From contig BCIA01000005.1 in the NCBI GenBank assembly GCA_001599815.1, positions 2,984,472 to 3,048,471 on the forward strand: a DNA stretch of 64,000 bases, read 5' to 3'. The translations under genes and the position numbers were made by a program. Shown piece after piece: positions 32,636 through 43,061 of the stretch. Numbering within the stretch: the stretch's first letter is position 1; each line of letters opens with the position of its first letter. The notes below the pieces were generated by a model. The model worked only from the letters and a program-made list of their open reading frames with translations. It was not told the DNA's origin and did not search any database. The stretch comes from Furcasterigmium furcatum (Eukaryota > Ascomycota > Sordariomycetes > Glomerellales > Plectosphaerellaceae).

Positions 32636-34148
32636 CTAAGCATCATTTGCCAAATCCGGGCTTGGCCTGGTGCTGATCTCTTGTAGTCTCAGGTTCGACG
32701 GGTCGGAGGGGAAATCACCGTCAACCAGGTCAGCAGCCAAAACCTGATTCGCCGGGCCTTGGACAGGGCCTTCTTGCCTCTCGTCCTCTGAGTCTTCAAT
32801 TTCGGGATCATCCCAATGATGATTGGTGCCGCTCATCAGCTCTTCATGGATCGGTCGAGATTGATATGTGTCCGCCGGGAAGGGTTTGAAAGCATTGCCA
32901 TCTGATTCGTCGTTGGATGGTGAGACATATCTGGTCACTTCGATCATTGTTGGGTCTTGTGTGATGGTCCTGTGAAAGACTAGAGGCTGCCGTGGGAGGA
33001 GTGTGTGGTGAAGAATCGAGGCTGGAGGGTTGGGCATCTCTACAGATGGGAGGATATCGCCCACACCAGCACCTAGTACTCGGGCGGAATCCCTATGAGT
33101 GATTGAACATTCGACCGCTCTCCCTCCAAGAGCTTCTGCGGACAAGGTTGGGCTTTCGTTGGGCATCGGCAATGCCTGGCCGCCTTGTCGAGACGCCGCT
33201 AGAAGCTCTGGGTCGATGGCGGGCATTCTTCGCTGGCACTTGATTTTCTTGAGACTTGGTTTCGGACCTTGGGCGAAAGTAAGCTGGCCCATTCCGGCAA
33301 TGACGCGTTTCTTTCTCGATCGACCCGGCATGCTCGGTCTACCCAGCGGGACGCTCTCCATGTTGCTGAAGCCGTCGCGACATAGCAGCTCCAGCCCCTC
33401 GGAGGGCGAAGGAGGTGGAGGTACAGGCCTCTCAGGTAGCTTGAAATCGTCTACATGAATGTTTCGATGTAGAAGAGAGAGGTTGCTGGGCCGTCCACGC
33501 CGCCGTGGTGTACTATTTCGTGGCTCCAGCTGTGGCCTTATTGCCTCGAATTCTGCTGTCACATCCACGGGTTAGAGTAATGGTCTAGGTATCGGAAGCA
33601 CCATTCTCCTTACCCTCCGGTTTGACGAAAACAAGAGAAGAATCTCCACCATGTCCGCTTTGGTCTGCTTCAGCCGAGCACGTAGTCTGGTAGTCCGTTC
33701 GAGAAAAGTCGGGGCAATCTGCGGTCTCGACAGATGAAATATAAGCTGCAGACCCGTCTCGGGCCCCGGCCTCAAAGGGGGAAATAATCTCCTTGGGGGA
33801 AAATGCAGAATCATGCGGAATCATGTCCAAGAGGTCATCGTGCACCCTCTGCTTGCGACGCATCTCGTCACGCCCGAGGCGGACGGCGACTGAGTCTGTT
33901 CTGCTTCGAGACAACAGGCCTTTTCGTCTCGACATCGAGTGACCGGCTGACACAACTTCTCGCCAGTATTTGTCAATATGAATATTCCCCGAGTCCTGTT
34001 TGGCCGGGGAAGACCCTGCTGGGGAAGCGGTGCCCTGGCTCGTGTGTGGGTGCTCTTTTGGTTGGGAACGGCTGATGCAGTGTCCACGCGCGCCTCCAGG
34101 CGGTTCGTAAGTCCCACAGTCCTCGGGCATGACAGGAGGATGTGCCAT
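32636..34148 (-). CDS. Uncharacterised, mostly disordered protein with AT-hook-like motif
   Basis: Two exons, 34148-33614 and 33555-32636; the intron is 59 nt (GTAAGG..CAG); 484 residues. I recognise no family. The first exon has a basic stretch (SMSRRKGLLSRSRTDS, GRDEMRRKQRVHDDLLDMI). Just after the junction is RRRGRPSNLS, similar to an AT-hook core (RGRP), and later SRKKRVIAG and KKIKCQRR. The last 80 residues are acidic (EIEDSEDERQEG). A nuclear role is plausible but not shown. Start choice: ATG 34148 has the best context (GCAGCCATGG). In-frame ATGs also exist at 34220 and 34283; starting at 34220 would add an Arg/Ser/Leu segment that could act as a mitochondrial presequence. Confidence 0.6.
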
Positions 34149-34696
34149 GGCTGCGAGTCTCAATGCCGACGGGCTGGAGGAGCGCAAGAGCAGCGAGTTG
34201 AGGGGGAGGATGATGGGCATAACCTCGCAACAACTTGGAAACCTTGGAACTGGGATGGGGACGGAATCGAGGAACCCGGGCATGTAAGGATGGTACCTAG
34301 GTACCTAAGGTCAGTACCTGCCAGGCCAGGTAGGAAGCTGGGTTGGACGGAAGGCGCAACCCGATTGCTGTGCACCTTCTCCCGAGAAATCCAGACTGTC
34401 CTGCGAGCTACCCACCCACCGGTGAGTTGACACTCAGCACTACTAAGGCTGTCTGTCTGGGCACCCGCCGATGAACCACAATGATGGATGACTGGCCATG
34501 GTCACGCGTCAATAAGATGTAATGACAAATGTATTTCGTACATTGGTGCGCGAGGGCTTTCCAAGTGCGTGTCCTGCTCAAAGCGGCCGCAGAAGCATCG
34601 GCATCCCATTGATCCAGAACCAGACACACCCCAACTCGGACGCCACAGAAATGATGCTGGCTTATACACAACTCGTACAATTCTATTGTACATATC
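34149..34696. other. Intergenic (0.55 kb) with a 14-bp palindrome
   Basis: Upstream region of the disordered-protein gene and 3' flank of the PPR gene. It contains the perfect palindrome GGTACCTAGGTACC at 34292-34305. Confidence 0.7.
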
Positions 34697-37570
34697 TCAC
34701 CGTAAATAGTCATCCGTATCTGACTCAGATGCTCCATCAGAGGGATCGTCGACCTGAGCCAGAAGATTTGCCTTGTCCCTGAGGACAGACTGCAGAACCT
34801 CTTCGACGTGGCTGGCCATCTGGGCATCAGACGCTTTCAGTGCTTCGTCCTTGTCGCTTTCCGAAGCCCTAGTGAGATAAAAGATCGTCTTCTTGAGGCT
34901 GCTCTGACAATACCATGCGGTCCTCCACTCTTTTCTTAGCATCTGCTTTAACAGTATCCGCAACTTCCCGTATTCGTGTTGCGCCGCGAATGCCTGGCTG
35001 AGAATGGCGAAGCTGTGGACGCTGTAGCAGATATCTCTGCCGCCGTTGTTGGCCATAGCGGCCTCATGGCAGATCTTGATGGCCTCTCTGTAGTTCCTGA
35101 CGGAGAGACATACCCTTGCCGCCTCGTGAAACACAGCATTGTCGATTGGGCGCCCAGAGTCTCGGATCTTTGTAAACAGGCGCTGCATGGCACTGTAGGC
35201 ATTGGGCCGGTCCTCCGAGTCGTTCGTGTGCCGGCTTTGCAATTGGTCCCGAATCTGCTCTAGCTGCGCCAGGTCCAACGGCACGCTGGCTTTGGCGATG
35301 TCATGACCGCCAGCTTTAGCCCTCTCCACCATTTGCCAGGCTGCTCTGGGGCCTCTAGTTTGAATGCACGACCGGACGCCCAATTGCAGGCAACGGCTGG
35401 AGAATCCCATGCCGTCATTCACTGCTTCGCTGTAGGCCTTAAGGACGCCCTCCCACCTCTTGCGCGTGAAGTCGTAGCGCATCTGTCTGTACAGTGCAGC
35501 CTCCTGCGATGGTTGCATCGTCGTTCGAACGTGGATCTTGGTCGTTCTCGCCGTCTGTTGCCCGACAAACTCGTCAAGGACGGCACAATCTGCAGGGTCC
35601 TGGATGCAAGGCTTTACTTCGTCATACAACGCTTGCAGGTTGGACGTCCCGTAGCCCCAATCGTTCTTTGCGCTGGAGAATAGCGAGAGCCAAAAGGCCT
35701 TGGTCGGGACAAATCCTCGGGTCTGACAAGATCGTATCCAGTCCTGCAGGCTCTTGTAGCTTCGGCGTTTCCCGTGTCGTCGAACCACGAGATCAATCGT
35801 ACTCTGGAGTAGCGGTGCTTCATGTAGTTGTGCAGACTCCTCAATGAACTCCTCCAGCTCGCCCCACGTATGATTTTTGCCGTATTCGATGAATACTTGT
35901 CGCCAAGCTTCATCGTAGTGCTCCTGTTGGCGTTCGTTGAAGGGCTTGAGGCTGTGCATGCCGTGGAGCACTTGTCGAGCTGCCTGCCAGTTGCCACTTC
36001 GGGCGTGACCCGAGGCAAAGAGGCTGATCAATTTCTTGTCTCTTCCTGCGTAGGGACGATGTCTCTGCAATTCCTGGTAGACTGCATGTGCCCTGCGTGG
36101 CTCTCCGGCCTCCAACATCGTCTGGATCATGGCGCTGTGGAGTTGATAGGTCTTCTGGGTGTAGATGTGCTTGACATCAGTCCCAAGAAGCCCGATGATG
36201 CGGTCGTACAAAAAGCGGACCTGGTCGAGACTCCCCGACTTGTTCCAGTGTATCCCTAGCATCGGGGTCACGATGCGGAGATCCAGCGAGTCGGTAGGCT
36301 CGACACCCAGAACCCGCATGGTGTTGAGCACATCGAGTGCGGCATGGTAGTCCGTGCAATTCAGGGCCTTGAAAATCTCTTCGACGAATCGTCCTGAAAG
36401 AAGGCCGTGGTCGTCCGCTGGGCCAAATTTGGAAAGGTCCACGAATGCATCAAGGGCCTGCTGGAAGTGACCTGCGCTGTAGAACGATTTTACAGCTTTT
36501 TGGTACTCGAAAAAGCCGAACTGGCAGACCTGGTGGAGCTGTCGCAATTGGGACAAAGCCTCGTCTGGCATGCCAATACGAATCATGTTGTCCACAATCT
36601 TGCAGCGCGCCATGTCCGACCACAATCGGTTAGAACGAAGCCTGTACCCAGGCTCGTTTGTGATGTTCGCGAGAAATATCTGCCCAGCCATCCTCAGCTG
36701 TCGAATAGCTGAGGCGCGTGGGAGAGAGACAACCCGTTCTGTCGAGCATAATTGTTGTATTAAGCCCTTGGGGCCGTGTCCAAGATAGGCCTCCAGGCTG
36801 AGGGGACCGCGGGAGACCAGGAGAAAGAGTATTTCAGCGGCTTTAGAATGGTCTCCATACCGTTGGAAAGCACGGCACAAGTGTCGCGATAGCTCACAGA
36901 GCCAGGATGGCAGTGGCTGGCCCTCGGGGACCTCACCGCATGCTCGGCGAAAAAGCTCCAGTGCGGCGTCTGTAGACTGAGGGATGTCCCGCTCCTCCTG
37001 CAGCCAGATGCGTAATTCTTCTAATGCGTCCAATGTGGTTACCGAGCATGATCTTGCTGAGGAGGTTTTGAAGAATTTGCGTAAGGAGAAGGCAAGATGA
37101 TCGGGCCGTTGTTTCGATGGGTGTCGGCGAGGCCGAGAATCGGTCGTAGTGGAGGTGTGATTTGCAAGACTGCTTGTCAAATCCCGAGCGACTGCTTCGT
37201 TTCGCGTGGTGGGCTGAGGCTTCCGTGGATCGGGGGGGGCTTCGTCAAGGTCGGCATCGTTAAAGTCCAGCTTGTCCCAGAACCAGCGAGCATGTTCGCG
37301 TCGACTCTCTCGGGTTGCTGCCGGTGATGAGTTGAAGAGGTTTGCGTCGCCATGCGTATCTTCCCGGATAGCCTCGAGAGCCGAGCTGGCAGACGAGCTG
37401 TAGCATTTCAGGGACTTGAGTTTCCTTCCATTTTCCACGGCCGAACGCGCAATGCTGATGCGTCGCCTCCTTTCCTCGGCGAGAAGAACGAGGGAGCATG
37501 AAGTTCCGAAGATGATACCTCGGAGGGCATGCAGAGCGGCCTTGGAAGGTACTGGCCCAGAAGGCGCCAT
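34697..37570 (-). CDS. Mitochondrial PPR-like protein
   Basis: Single exon, 957 residues, starting at the ATG at 37570. The N-terminus (ALHALRGIIFGTSCSLVLLAEERRRRISIARSAVENGRKLKS) is basic and amphipathic, like fungal mitochondrial PPR proteins. From about residue 230 there are repeated paired helices of about 35 residues (SKAAEILFLLVSRG; HFQQALDAFVDLSKFG; DYHAALDVLNTMRVLGVEP; EPRRAHAVYQELQRHRP; NWQAARQVLHGMHSLKP; NYREAIKICHEAAMAN). The repeats are degenerate, as is usual in fungi. The C-terminus is acidic (DDPSDGASESDTDDYL). Established family role: sequence-specific binding and processing or translation of organelle RNA. The particular RNA target cannot be read from the sequence. No exact ortholog is assigned. 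Confidence 0.75.
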   Translation of the reverse strand: MAPSGPVPSKAALHALRGIIFGTSCSLVLLAEERRRRISIARSAVENGRKLKSLKCYSSSASSALEAIREDTHGDANLFNSSPAATRESRREHARWFWDKLDFNDADLDEAPPDPRKPQPTTRNEAVARDLTSSLANHTSTTTDSRPRRHPSKQRPDHLAFSLRKFFKTSSARSCSVTTLDALEELRIWLQEERDIPQSTDAALELFRRACGEVPEGQPLPSWLCELSRHLCRAFQRYGDHSKAAEILFLLVSRGPLSLEAYLGHGPKGLIQQLCSTERVVSLPRASAIRQLRMAGQIFLANITNEPGYRLRSNRLWSDMARCKIVDNMIRIGMPDEALSQLRQLHQVCQFGFFEYQKAVKSFYSAGHFQQALDAFVDLSKFGPADDHGLLSGRFVEEIFKALNCTDYHAALDVLNTMRVLGVEPTDSLDLRIVTPMLGIHWNKSGSLDQVRFLYDRIIGLLGTDVKHIYTQKTYQLHSAMIQTMLEAGEPRRAHAVYQELQRHRPYAGRDKKLISLFASGHARSGNWQAARQVLHGMHSLKPFNERQQEHYDEAWRQVFIEYGKNHTWGELEEFIEESAQLHEAPLLQSTIDLVVRRHGKRRSYKSLQDWIRSCQTRGFVPTKAFWLSLFSSAKNDWGYGTSNLQALYDEVKPCIQDPADCAVLDEFVGQQTARTTKIHVRTTMQPSQEAALYRQMRYDFTRKRWEGVLKAYSEAVNDGMGFSSRCLQLGVRSCIQTRGPRAAWQMVERAKAGGHDIAKASVPLDLAQLEQIRDQLQSRHTNDSEDRPNAYSAMQRLFTKIRDSGRPIDNAVFHEAARVCLSVRNYREAIKICHEAAMANNGGRDICYSVHSFAILSQAFAAQHEYGKLRILLKQMLRKEWRTAWYCQSSLKKTIFYLTRASESDKDEALKASDAQMASHVEEVLQSVLRDKANLLAQVDDPSDGASESDTDDYLR

Positions 37571-38683
37571 GGTCGCTGAGTCGGTTGAGATTCCGTCGGA
37601 TGGCCGTTACATCATGTGCATGATGATATGGGCATTGGGGGCGGCTTGTCTACGGATCGCAATACGACGACCAGCGACCAGCGACCAGCCGGGTGGAGGT
37701 TAGGTATAAAGTTGAGGTGTCGTCGTTACCTTTGGCAGGTACGGTAGCTTTCTCGTGGTGTCGTACGTTTTTTCGAGGTGGGAACATGAGCAGCATTCGG
37801 CCCATCGAAGGCCTGGCTTGAACCACAGCAGTCCGATCCTTAGTCAGCATCACCCCAAGCACTCCGCATTGGCCAATGATGTTCAGCTTGCACTGTGGGA
37901 CTTCAGCACGAGAGACGTCACGTGGGAGTTGCCAATCCACCGACTCTCGAAAGATCAACACTGTAAGAGGATTAATCCATCCGTGGATGTCACAATTCAA
38001 CATGGGAATCGTTGACCTCCTGGATGCACCATACCGTTTGACTACCAATTGGATGTTCCTAACATTGCGACTGCGGACTCGGATACATCATGAGAAACTG
38101 GGTGCTTCTCGGCGCGGCGGAAGCTGGCTGAATGGACTCGATAAGTACCGATGGCTTCATGGCTGAGGTGAGCCATGAAGTTTCCCCGGCTCTTGCGGAA
38201 ACATCATTACTCCTGCCCGGGAGTTCAGTGCCAGGCATAAGGCAGCTGCCATACTCCGGTCCCGTTAGGTGCCTACCGTGTGAGGTATGCGTACAAGACA
38301 AATCTCCACTCCTTGGAAGGCATCGCGGCGTTTGGCGTCGGTGTTAAGCTAAACGACGGGAAACCACAGCCGAAATCCAAAGTCAATGAGATCATGCCGT
38401 GTTGATCGATTCGTCCGCCTTTGAGCGGCTGAGGTCTAGCCTGCTCGGGTAACCACCTCACCTCCACAGTCCCAACCCATCCGCGTGAGCTCGGGTTGAG
38501 CTTCTCAACTCCGCAAGTTGTGCGAACCTATATATCTCCAGCCCGTCCCCTCTCGGCCACCCGCCTTCTCCATTCCCTTCAACTTCTTCAACTTCTTCGG
38601 CGTTGCAACCCCCAAAAAGAGGATTGATTGATCACTCCTGAACTTCCCGAACCTCCCGAAAGTCTCCATATCCCATCGCCGTC
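37571..38683. other. Intergenic, divergent promoters (1.1 kb)
   Basis: Between the divergent PPR and aldo-keto reductase genes. The right end has a TATA-like site and a CT-rich leader; the rest shows no gene. Confidence 0.6.
38529..38536 (+). promoter_or_regulatory. TATA-like box upstream of the aldo-keto reductase gene
   Basis: TATATATC lies about 150 nt before the ATG at 38684 and is followed by a pyrimidine-rich leader with a CAACTTCTTCAACTTCTTC direct repeat, the usual fungal core promoter layout. Confidence 0.5.
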
Positions 38684-40009
38684 ATGTCTGCTCTACCGAT
38701 GGCCCCGCCTCCCACGAGCGCCCTCGCTCGCTACAGGCTGCTCTCCCCCACGGCTGCGGTCAGGGTGAGCCCCCTGTGCCTAGGTGCCATGAACTTTGGC
38801 AACGCATGGTGCGTACACGAGTATCTTACCGAACGGTAGACCTGTTGTTCTGACCAGCCTCCGTGCCTCCAGGGAGGGGTACATGGGCACCTGTGACCAG
38901 AAAACAGTCGAGGACATCCTTGACTACTTCTATCAGCAAGGCGGTAACTTTATCGACACCGCCAACAACTACCAGTTCCAGGAGTCCGAGGCCTGGATTG
39001 GGCAGTGGATGAAGTCCCGAGGCGTCCGCGACCAGATGGGTGAGAGGCTCCTTCCTACCTCACACCTCACCTCCCGAGCCAACGAAGTCCATCCCCGACT
39101 GACCATTCAACAGTGATCGCCACAAAGTATACCACCAACTTCAGAGCTGGCCCAAACGCCCCCCATATCATGGCAAACTACACCGGCAATGGATCCAAGA
39201 GCCTTCTGACGTCCGTCGAAGCTAGCCTGAGAAAACTGCAGACTGATTACATCGACCTTCTCTACGTCCACTGGTGGGATTATTCCACGTCCATTCCCGA
39301 GTTGATGCAGTCCCTCAACAGCCTGGTTGTCTCTGGCAAGGTCTTGTATCTCGGCATCAGCGACACCCCTGCCTGGGTCGTGAGCAAGGCCAACGAGTAC
39401 GCGCGCAACCACGGCCTCCGCCAGTTTTCCGTTTACCAAGGCCGCTGGTCGGCGGCTTCGCGTGACTTTGAGCGCGACATCATCCCGATGGTCAGGGCCG
39501 AGGGAATGGGCCTGGCACCCTGGGGCGCGCTTGGCGGAGGCGCTTTCAAGACGGAAGAGCAACGCAAGTCCCAGGAGGGCCGCAAGGTTCAAGCCAGCGA
39601 GGCGCAAATCAAGATTAGCCAGGTGCTGGAAAAGATCGCCGACCGGAAGCACACCATCATCACGAGCGTGGCCCAGGCCTACGTGATGCACAAGGCGCCC
39701 TACGTGTTCCCCATCATCGGCGGCAGGACGATTGACCATCTCAAGGGCAACATCGAGGCCCTCGGGGTCCAGCTCAGCAGCGAAGATATCCAGGAGATTG
39801 AGGGCGCTGTACCATTCGAACTCGGTTTCCCGCACAATTTCTTGTGGGGTGAGAAGCTGCCCGAGACGAATACCAGTGTCTGGCTGCTGGGCATGGGCGG
39901 TACATATGACTACGTCCCCGAGACACAGGTACGTGTGATTTGCACTGCACCGAGGAATCGTGCCGCTAACAAGTATCAGCCCATCGCGCCAAAGCAGAGC
40001 GACAAATAG
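38684..40009 (+). CDS. Aldo-keto reductase, aryl-alcohol dehydrogenase type
   Basis: Four exons: 38684-38808, 38873-39039, 39114-39928 and 39980-40009; 378 residues. The TIM-barrel AKR signatures are present: SPLCLGAMNFGNAW at the start, the catalytic Asp/Tyr in FIDTANNYQ, the Lys in IATKYTTNF and the His in LYVHWWDY. The C-terminal NADP(H) region reads APYVFPIIGGRTIDHLKGNIEAL. The last intron (51 nt, GTACGT..CTAAC..CAG) is a multiple of three with no stop. Splicing it gives the tail ETQPIAPKQSDK. The family includes yeast AAD genes and NorA-like reductases: NADPH-dependent reduction of aldehydes and ketones, cytosolic. The exact substrate is unknown. No secondary-metabolism cluster surrounds it. 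Confidence 0.88.
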
Positions 40010-40250
40010 GGTCATCGAAAACAGCGCCGATCGAGGCGATCGAGGTAGGGCGATAAGTCGATTGCCGGCTAAGGGTTCACTGCTTGGGTTACCAAGGATG
40101 AATGAGCAGAGCCTGAGAATACAGACTTGGCGTTGCCTGAATGATGCTGCCTTCATATCAATTAGGACGTTCCTTCTACCTGCTGGGGAGACCTGACTGA
40201 GTAGTCTTACTTATTTGAGGACGCCATCAGGGTAGTATTCTTTGCAATGG

Positions 40251-40256
40251 AATAAA
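40251..40256 (+). terminator. Candidate polyadenylation signal of the aldo-keto reductase gene
   Basis: Perfect AATAAA about 240 nt past the stop codon. Fungal signals are loose, so this is suggestive only. Confidence 0.35.
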
Positions 40257-40740
40257 CTATACTGTATGTCCGCGTCGTCTTGGGTGAGCGGAACGCTGTG
40301 CTTCACCAGACAACATTCTACTCACTTGTGATTGTATCGAGATCGAACGAGACTAGACTTGTTGACTGGGCCTGACATGTGATGGAGGGGAGGGGTCGGA
40401 TCGGAAGGGCGGTGAGCCGGCTGCCCACCACTGCCGTACTTGACCGTCTCTTTTCAGGGGGCATCTTGCCTGTCAATTGTCCACATCCCGTCTGTTAGGG
40501 GGGGAGGGAAAAGGGGCGCAGCAGGGGCCCGTGATTGGATGGGTCGCGCGGTGGGAGCCGTGGTGGCACGACTTGTGGTCCCAGAATGGCCTTGTCTAAA
40601 ATTTAGAACCCCCCGTTTTCGCATTGGGGCAATTACGAATGGCAGACGAACTGACGACAGGGACTTGAGAGCAGACCACCTCGCTGTCACGACCGGCAAC
40701 ATTTTCTGCCACTTTCCCTGCGTCCTCGAACCATACTCGG

Positions 40741-40750
40741 TATTTAATAT
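40741..40750 (+). promoter_or_regulatory. TATA-like AT-rich site upstream of erg1
   Basis: TATTTAATAT in an otherwise GC-rich spacer, about 157 nt before the erg1 ATG and followed by a CT/CA-rich leader. I see no definite sterol-regulatory element. Confidence 0.35.
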
Positions 40751-40906
40751 TTCGCCGGGACTTTCTTTCCTCAGCAGGAACCTCCATGCCCACACGCATC
40801 CCCAACGCCATCCCGTCCGTCCCCTGAAGCGAACTCGACCGCGATTCCCCGAACCCTTCGGAGCGCCATCTCATCCCTCCACCCTTCCGACAACATTTCA
40901 GCGACC

Positions 40907-42415
40907 ATGGCGAGCCTCAAGGCAGGTACCGATGCCCGCAGGGAGCGGCGGAGCAGGTATCACGAGGCGGATGTGGTCGTGGTTGGTGCCGGTGTCTTCG
41001 GATGCGCTGTCGCCTATGCTCTGGGAAGACAAGGCCGCAGCGTGCTCTTGCTGGAGCGGTGGATGCATGAGCCCGATCGCATCGTCGGCGAGCTTCTGCA
41101 GCCCGGCGGCATCGCGTCCCTGCGGAAACTCGGCCTCGGCGATTGCTTGGACGGCATCGATGCCACCCCCTGCTACGGATACAATGTGATATTCCACGGC
41201 GAACCCGTCCAGATCCCTTACCCTCCCCTCGACCAAGGGGGCAATATCGTCGCAGGATACAGTGGCCAGGCAGGCTTTGTTCCTTCGACCGAAGGCAAGC
41301 AGAACGAGGGTCGAGGCTTCCACCACGGCCGTTTCATCATGAACCTGCGCCGCGCATGTCAGAGACAGGAGAACATTACCGTTGTCGAGACGGAAGTGAC
41401 GGGAACCATCAAGGGAGAGGACTCGGAGCAGGTCCTCGGCGTCATGGCGCGCACCACAAACAAGGAGACGGGTGAGAAGGAGCCCGATTACTTCTTCGGC
41501 AACCTCACCATCATTGCCGACGGCTACGCCTCCAAGTTCCGCAAGGAGCTCATCCCCGAGACACCCGTCGTCAAGTCAAAGTTCTACGCCCTCGAGCTCA
41601 TCGATGCGCCCATGCCCAACCCGGGCTACGGCCATGTCTTCATCGGCAGCGCCTACCCCGTACTCATGTATCAGATCGGCAAACGCGAGACTCGTGTCCT
41701 GATCGATGTGCCTGATAAGATGCCGGAAGCTTCTCCAGCCGCTGGCGGCGTGCGTGGCTACATCCACAACTGCGTCATACCTGCTCTCCCCGAGCAGCTC
41801 CGTCCATGCGTCGCCCGCGCCCTCGAGGACGGCAAGATCCCCCGCTCCATGCCGAACTCGTGGCTCCCGCCCTCACGCCAGCCCGACATTCCTGGCGTCC
41901 TCCTTCTCGGCGACGCCATCAACATGCGCCACCCCCTGACTGGCGGTGGGATGACCGTTGCCTTCAATGATGCCCTCATCATCTCCGAGCTGCTCTCCCC
42001 TGAACAGATTCCCGACCTCAGCGACCCTGCTGCCCTGCGTGTTGCCAAGAATACCTGGCATTGGCGCCGCAAGAGCCTCACCTGCATCATCAACGTCCTC
42101 GCGCAGGCGCTCTACGCCCTGTTCGCCGCCGACGACCGCCTCCTGCGCGCCCTCCAGCTCGGCTGCTTCTCCTACTTCCAGCGCGGCCTTGCAGACGAGC
42201 CGGTCTGCCTTCTCGGCGGCCTCTACCAACGCCCTTCCGTTCTCGCGTACCATTTCTTCAGTGTCGCCTTCCTCGCCATCTGGATCAACGCTCTGAACGT
42301 CATGAGCGGGCCCCTTGGTTTCCTCAAGCTGCCCCTGGCGCTTGTCGATGGTATTCTCATTCTCTGGCGCGCTAGCGTCGTCTTTTTGCCCCTCATCTGG
42401 CGCGAGAGCATGTAA
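40907..42415 (+). CDS. erg1: Squalene epoxidase (squalene monooxygenase)
   Basis: Single exon, 502 residues, with an ATG in good context (GCGACCATGG). An N-terminal FAD-binding Rossmann motif (DVVVVGAGVFGCAVAYALGR) is followed by the conserved ERWMHEPDRIVGELLQPGG, the second FAD motif in LTIIADGYASKFRKEL and the third in GVLLLGDAINMRHPLTGGG. The C-terminus has two hydrophobic segments (FFSVAFLAIWINAL; LPLALVDGILILW) that anchor it to the ER membrane. Established reaction: squalene plus O2 and NADPH to 2,3-oxidosqualene, the step inhibited by allylamines such as terbinafine. Length and motif order are complete, with no key residue visibly missing. Confidence 0.96.
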   Translation: MASLKAGTDARRERRSRYHEADVVVVGAGVFGCAVAYALGRQGRSVLLLERWMHEPDRIVGELLQPGGIASLRKLGLGDCLDGIDATPCYGYNVIFHGEPVQIPYPPLDQGGNIVAGYSGQAGFVPSTEGKQNEGRGFHHGRFIMNLRRACQRQENITVVETEVTGTIKGEDSEQVLGVMARTTNKETGEKEPDYFFGNLTIIADGYASKFRKELIPETPVVKSKFYALELIDAPMPNPGYGHVFIGSAYPVLMYQIGKRETRVLIDVPDKMPEASPAAGGVRGYIHNCVIPALPEQLRPCVARALEDGKIPRSMPNSWLPPSRQPDIPGVLLLGDAINMRHPLTGGGMTVAFNDALIISELLSPEQIPDLSDPAALRVAKNTWHWRRKSLTCIINVLAQALYALFAADDRLLRALQLGCFSYFQRGLADEPVCLLGGLYQRPSVLAYHFFSVAFLAIWINALNVMSGPLGFLKLPLALVDGILILWRASVVFLPLIWRESM

Positions 42416-43061
42416 GAGACTTGGCGTTAGAAGTAGACGCATCTACATGTGGAGTTTATTGTTGCAGTAGAGGCGAAAGAGCGAGCGCAGACGGATTTGT
42501 TGCGGCATTTGCATGGCCTGCTCCAGCGGCGGCGGCGCTCGCTGCGAAATCCAAAGATCAACCACCTTGTATATACCTTTGAGACTTAGATACTGGCGCA
42601 AGGGGTAGGTGTTTTTTGGTTTTGGTATGATGGCATGTGGCAAGACAGACTTATTTAATTATAATCACGACGAGCTCATTATGGAGCGGAATGAGATACA
42701 AGTATACCACCCGCATGTGTCCCCTGCCGCGCACAGGACTCGGAGTGCAAGTACTCGCCATTGGCAGAGGAGCCCGAAGCTGTGGTTATGAAAGCCACGT
42801 AGTCTTTGCCATGCTCAAGCCGAGGCACTATACCGGAGGTCTTGGGCCCCTATTCCGAGACTCTCAGGGCAGCACCGTCGTACCCTAAGAGCCAGTGCGG
42901 CGGGACGGCTCTGGGCTCGATCCCCGAGCCTTCATCCTAGGTGTCGCTGTTCGTGTGCTGACCTGGACAGCGCGGATTCCCCAACGTTAAGCTGCTCTCT
43001 GTACAGCCGCTGGCCTCGTGCAACCTCTACATCTCAAACAGGGCTCTGTGAGAACGCTAGC
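42416..43061. other. Intergenic, convergent genes (0.65 kb)
   Basis: Shared 3' flank of erg1 and alg5. A GGCTC/GAGCC hairpin at 42914-42930 is the only structure noticed. Confidence 0.6.

Larger units (their letters stand above)
40010..40906. other. Intergenic, tandem genes (0.9 kb)
   Basis: 3' flank of the aldo-keto reductase, with AATAAA at 40251-40256, and the promoter of erg1, with an AT-rich TATTTAATAT at 40741-40750 about 157 nt before its ATG. No gene seen. Confidence 0.6.

Noticed and set aside
39107..40156. 349-residue frame antisense to the aldo-keto reductase
   Set aside because: It is a mirror of a conserved, properly spliced gene on the other strand.
38684..42415. Aldo-keto reductase next to squalene epoxidase as a biosynthetic cluster
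   Set aside because: No polyketide synthase, terpene cyclase, P450 or regulator is nearby; both flanks are housekeeping genes.
42912..42930. Possible tRNA T-arm (GGCTC/GAGCC hairpin)
   Set aside because: The loop lacks the T-loop sequence, and no acceptor, D or anticodon stems surround it.
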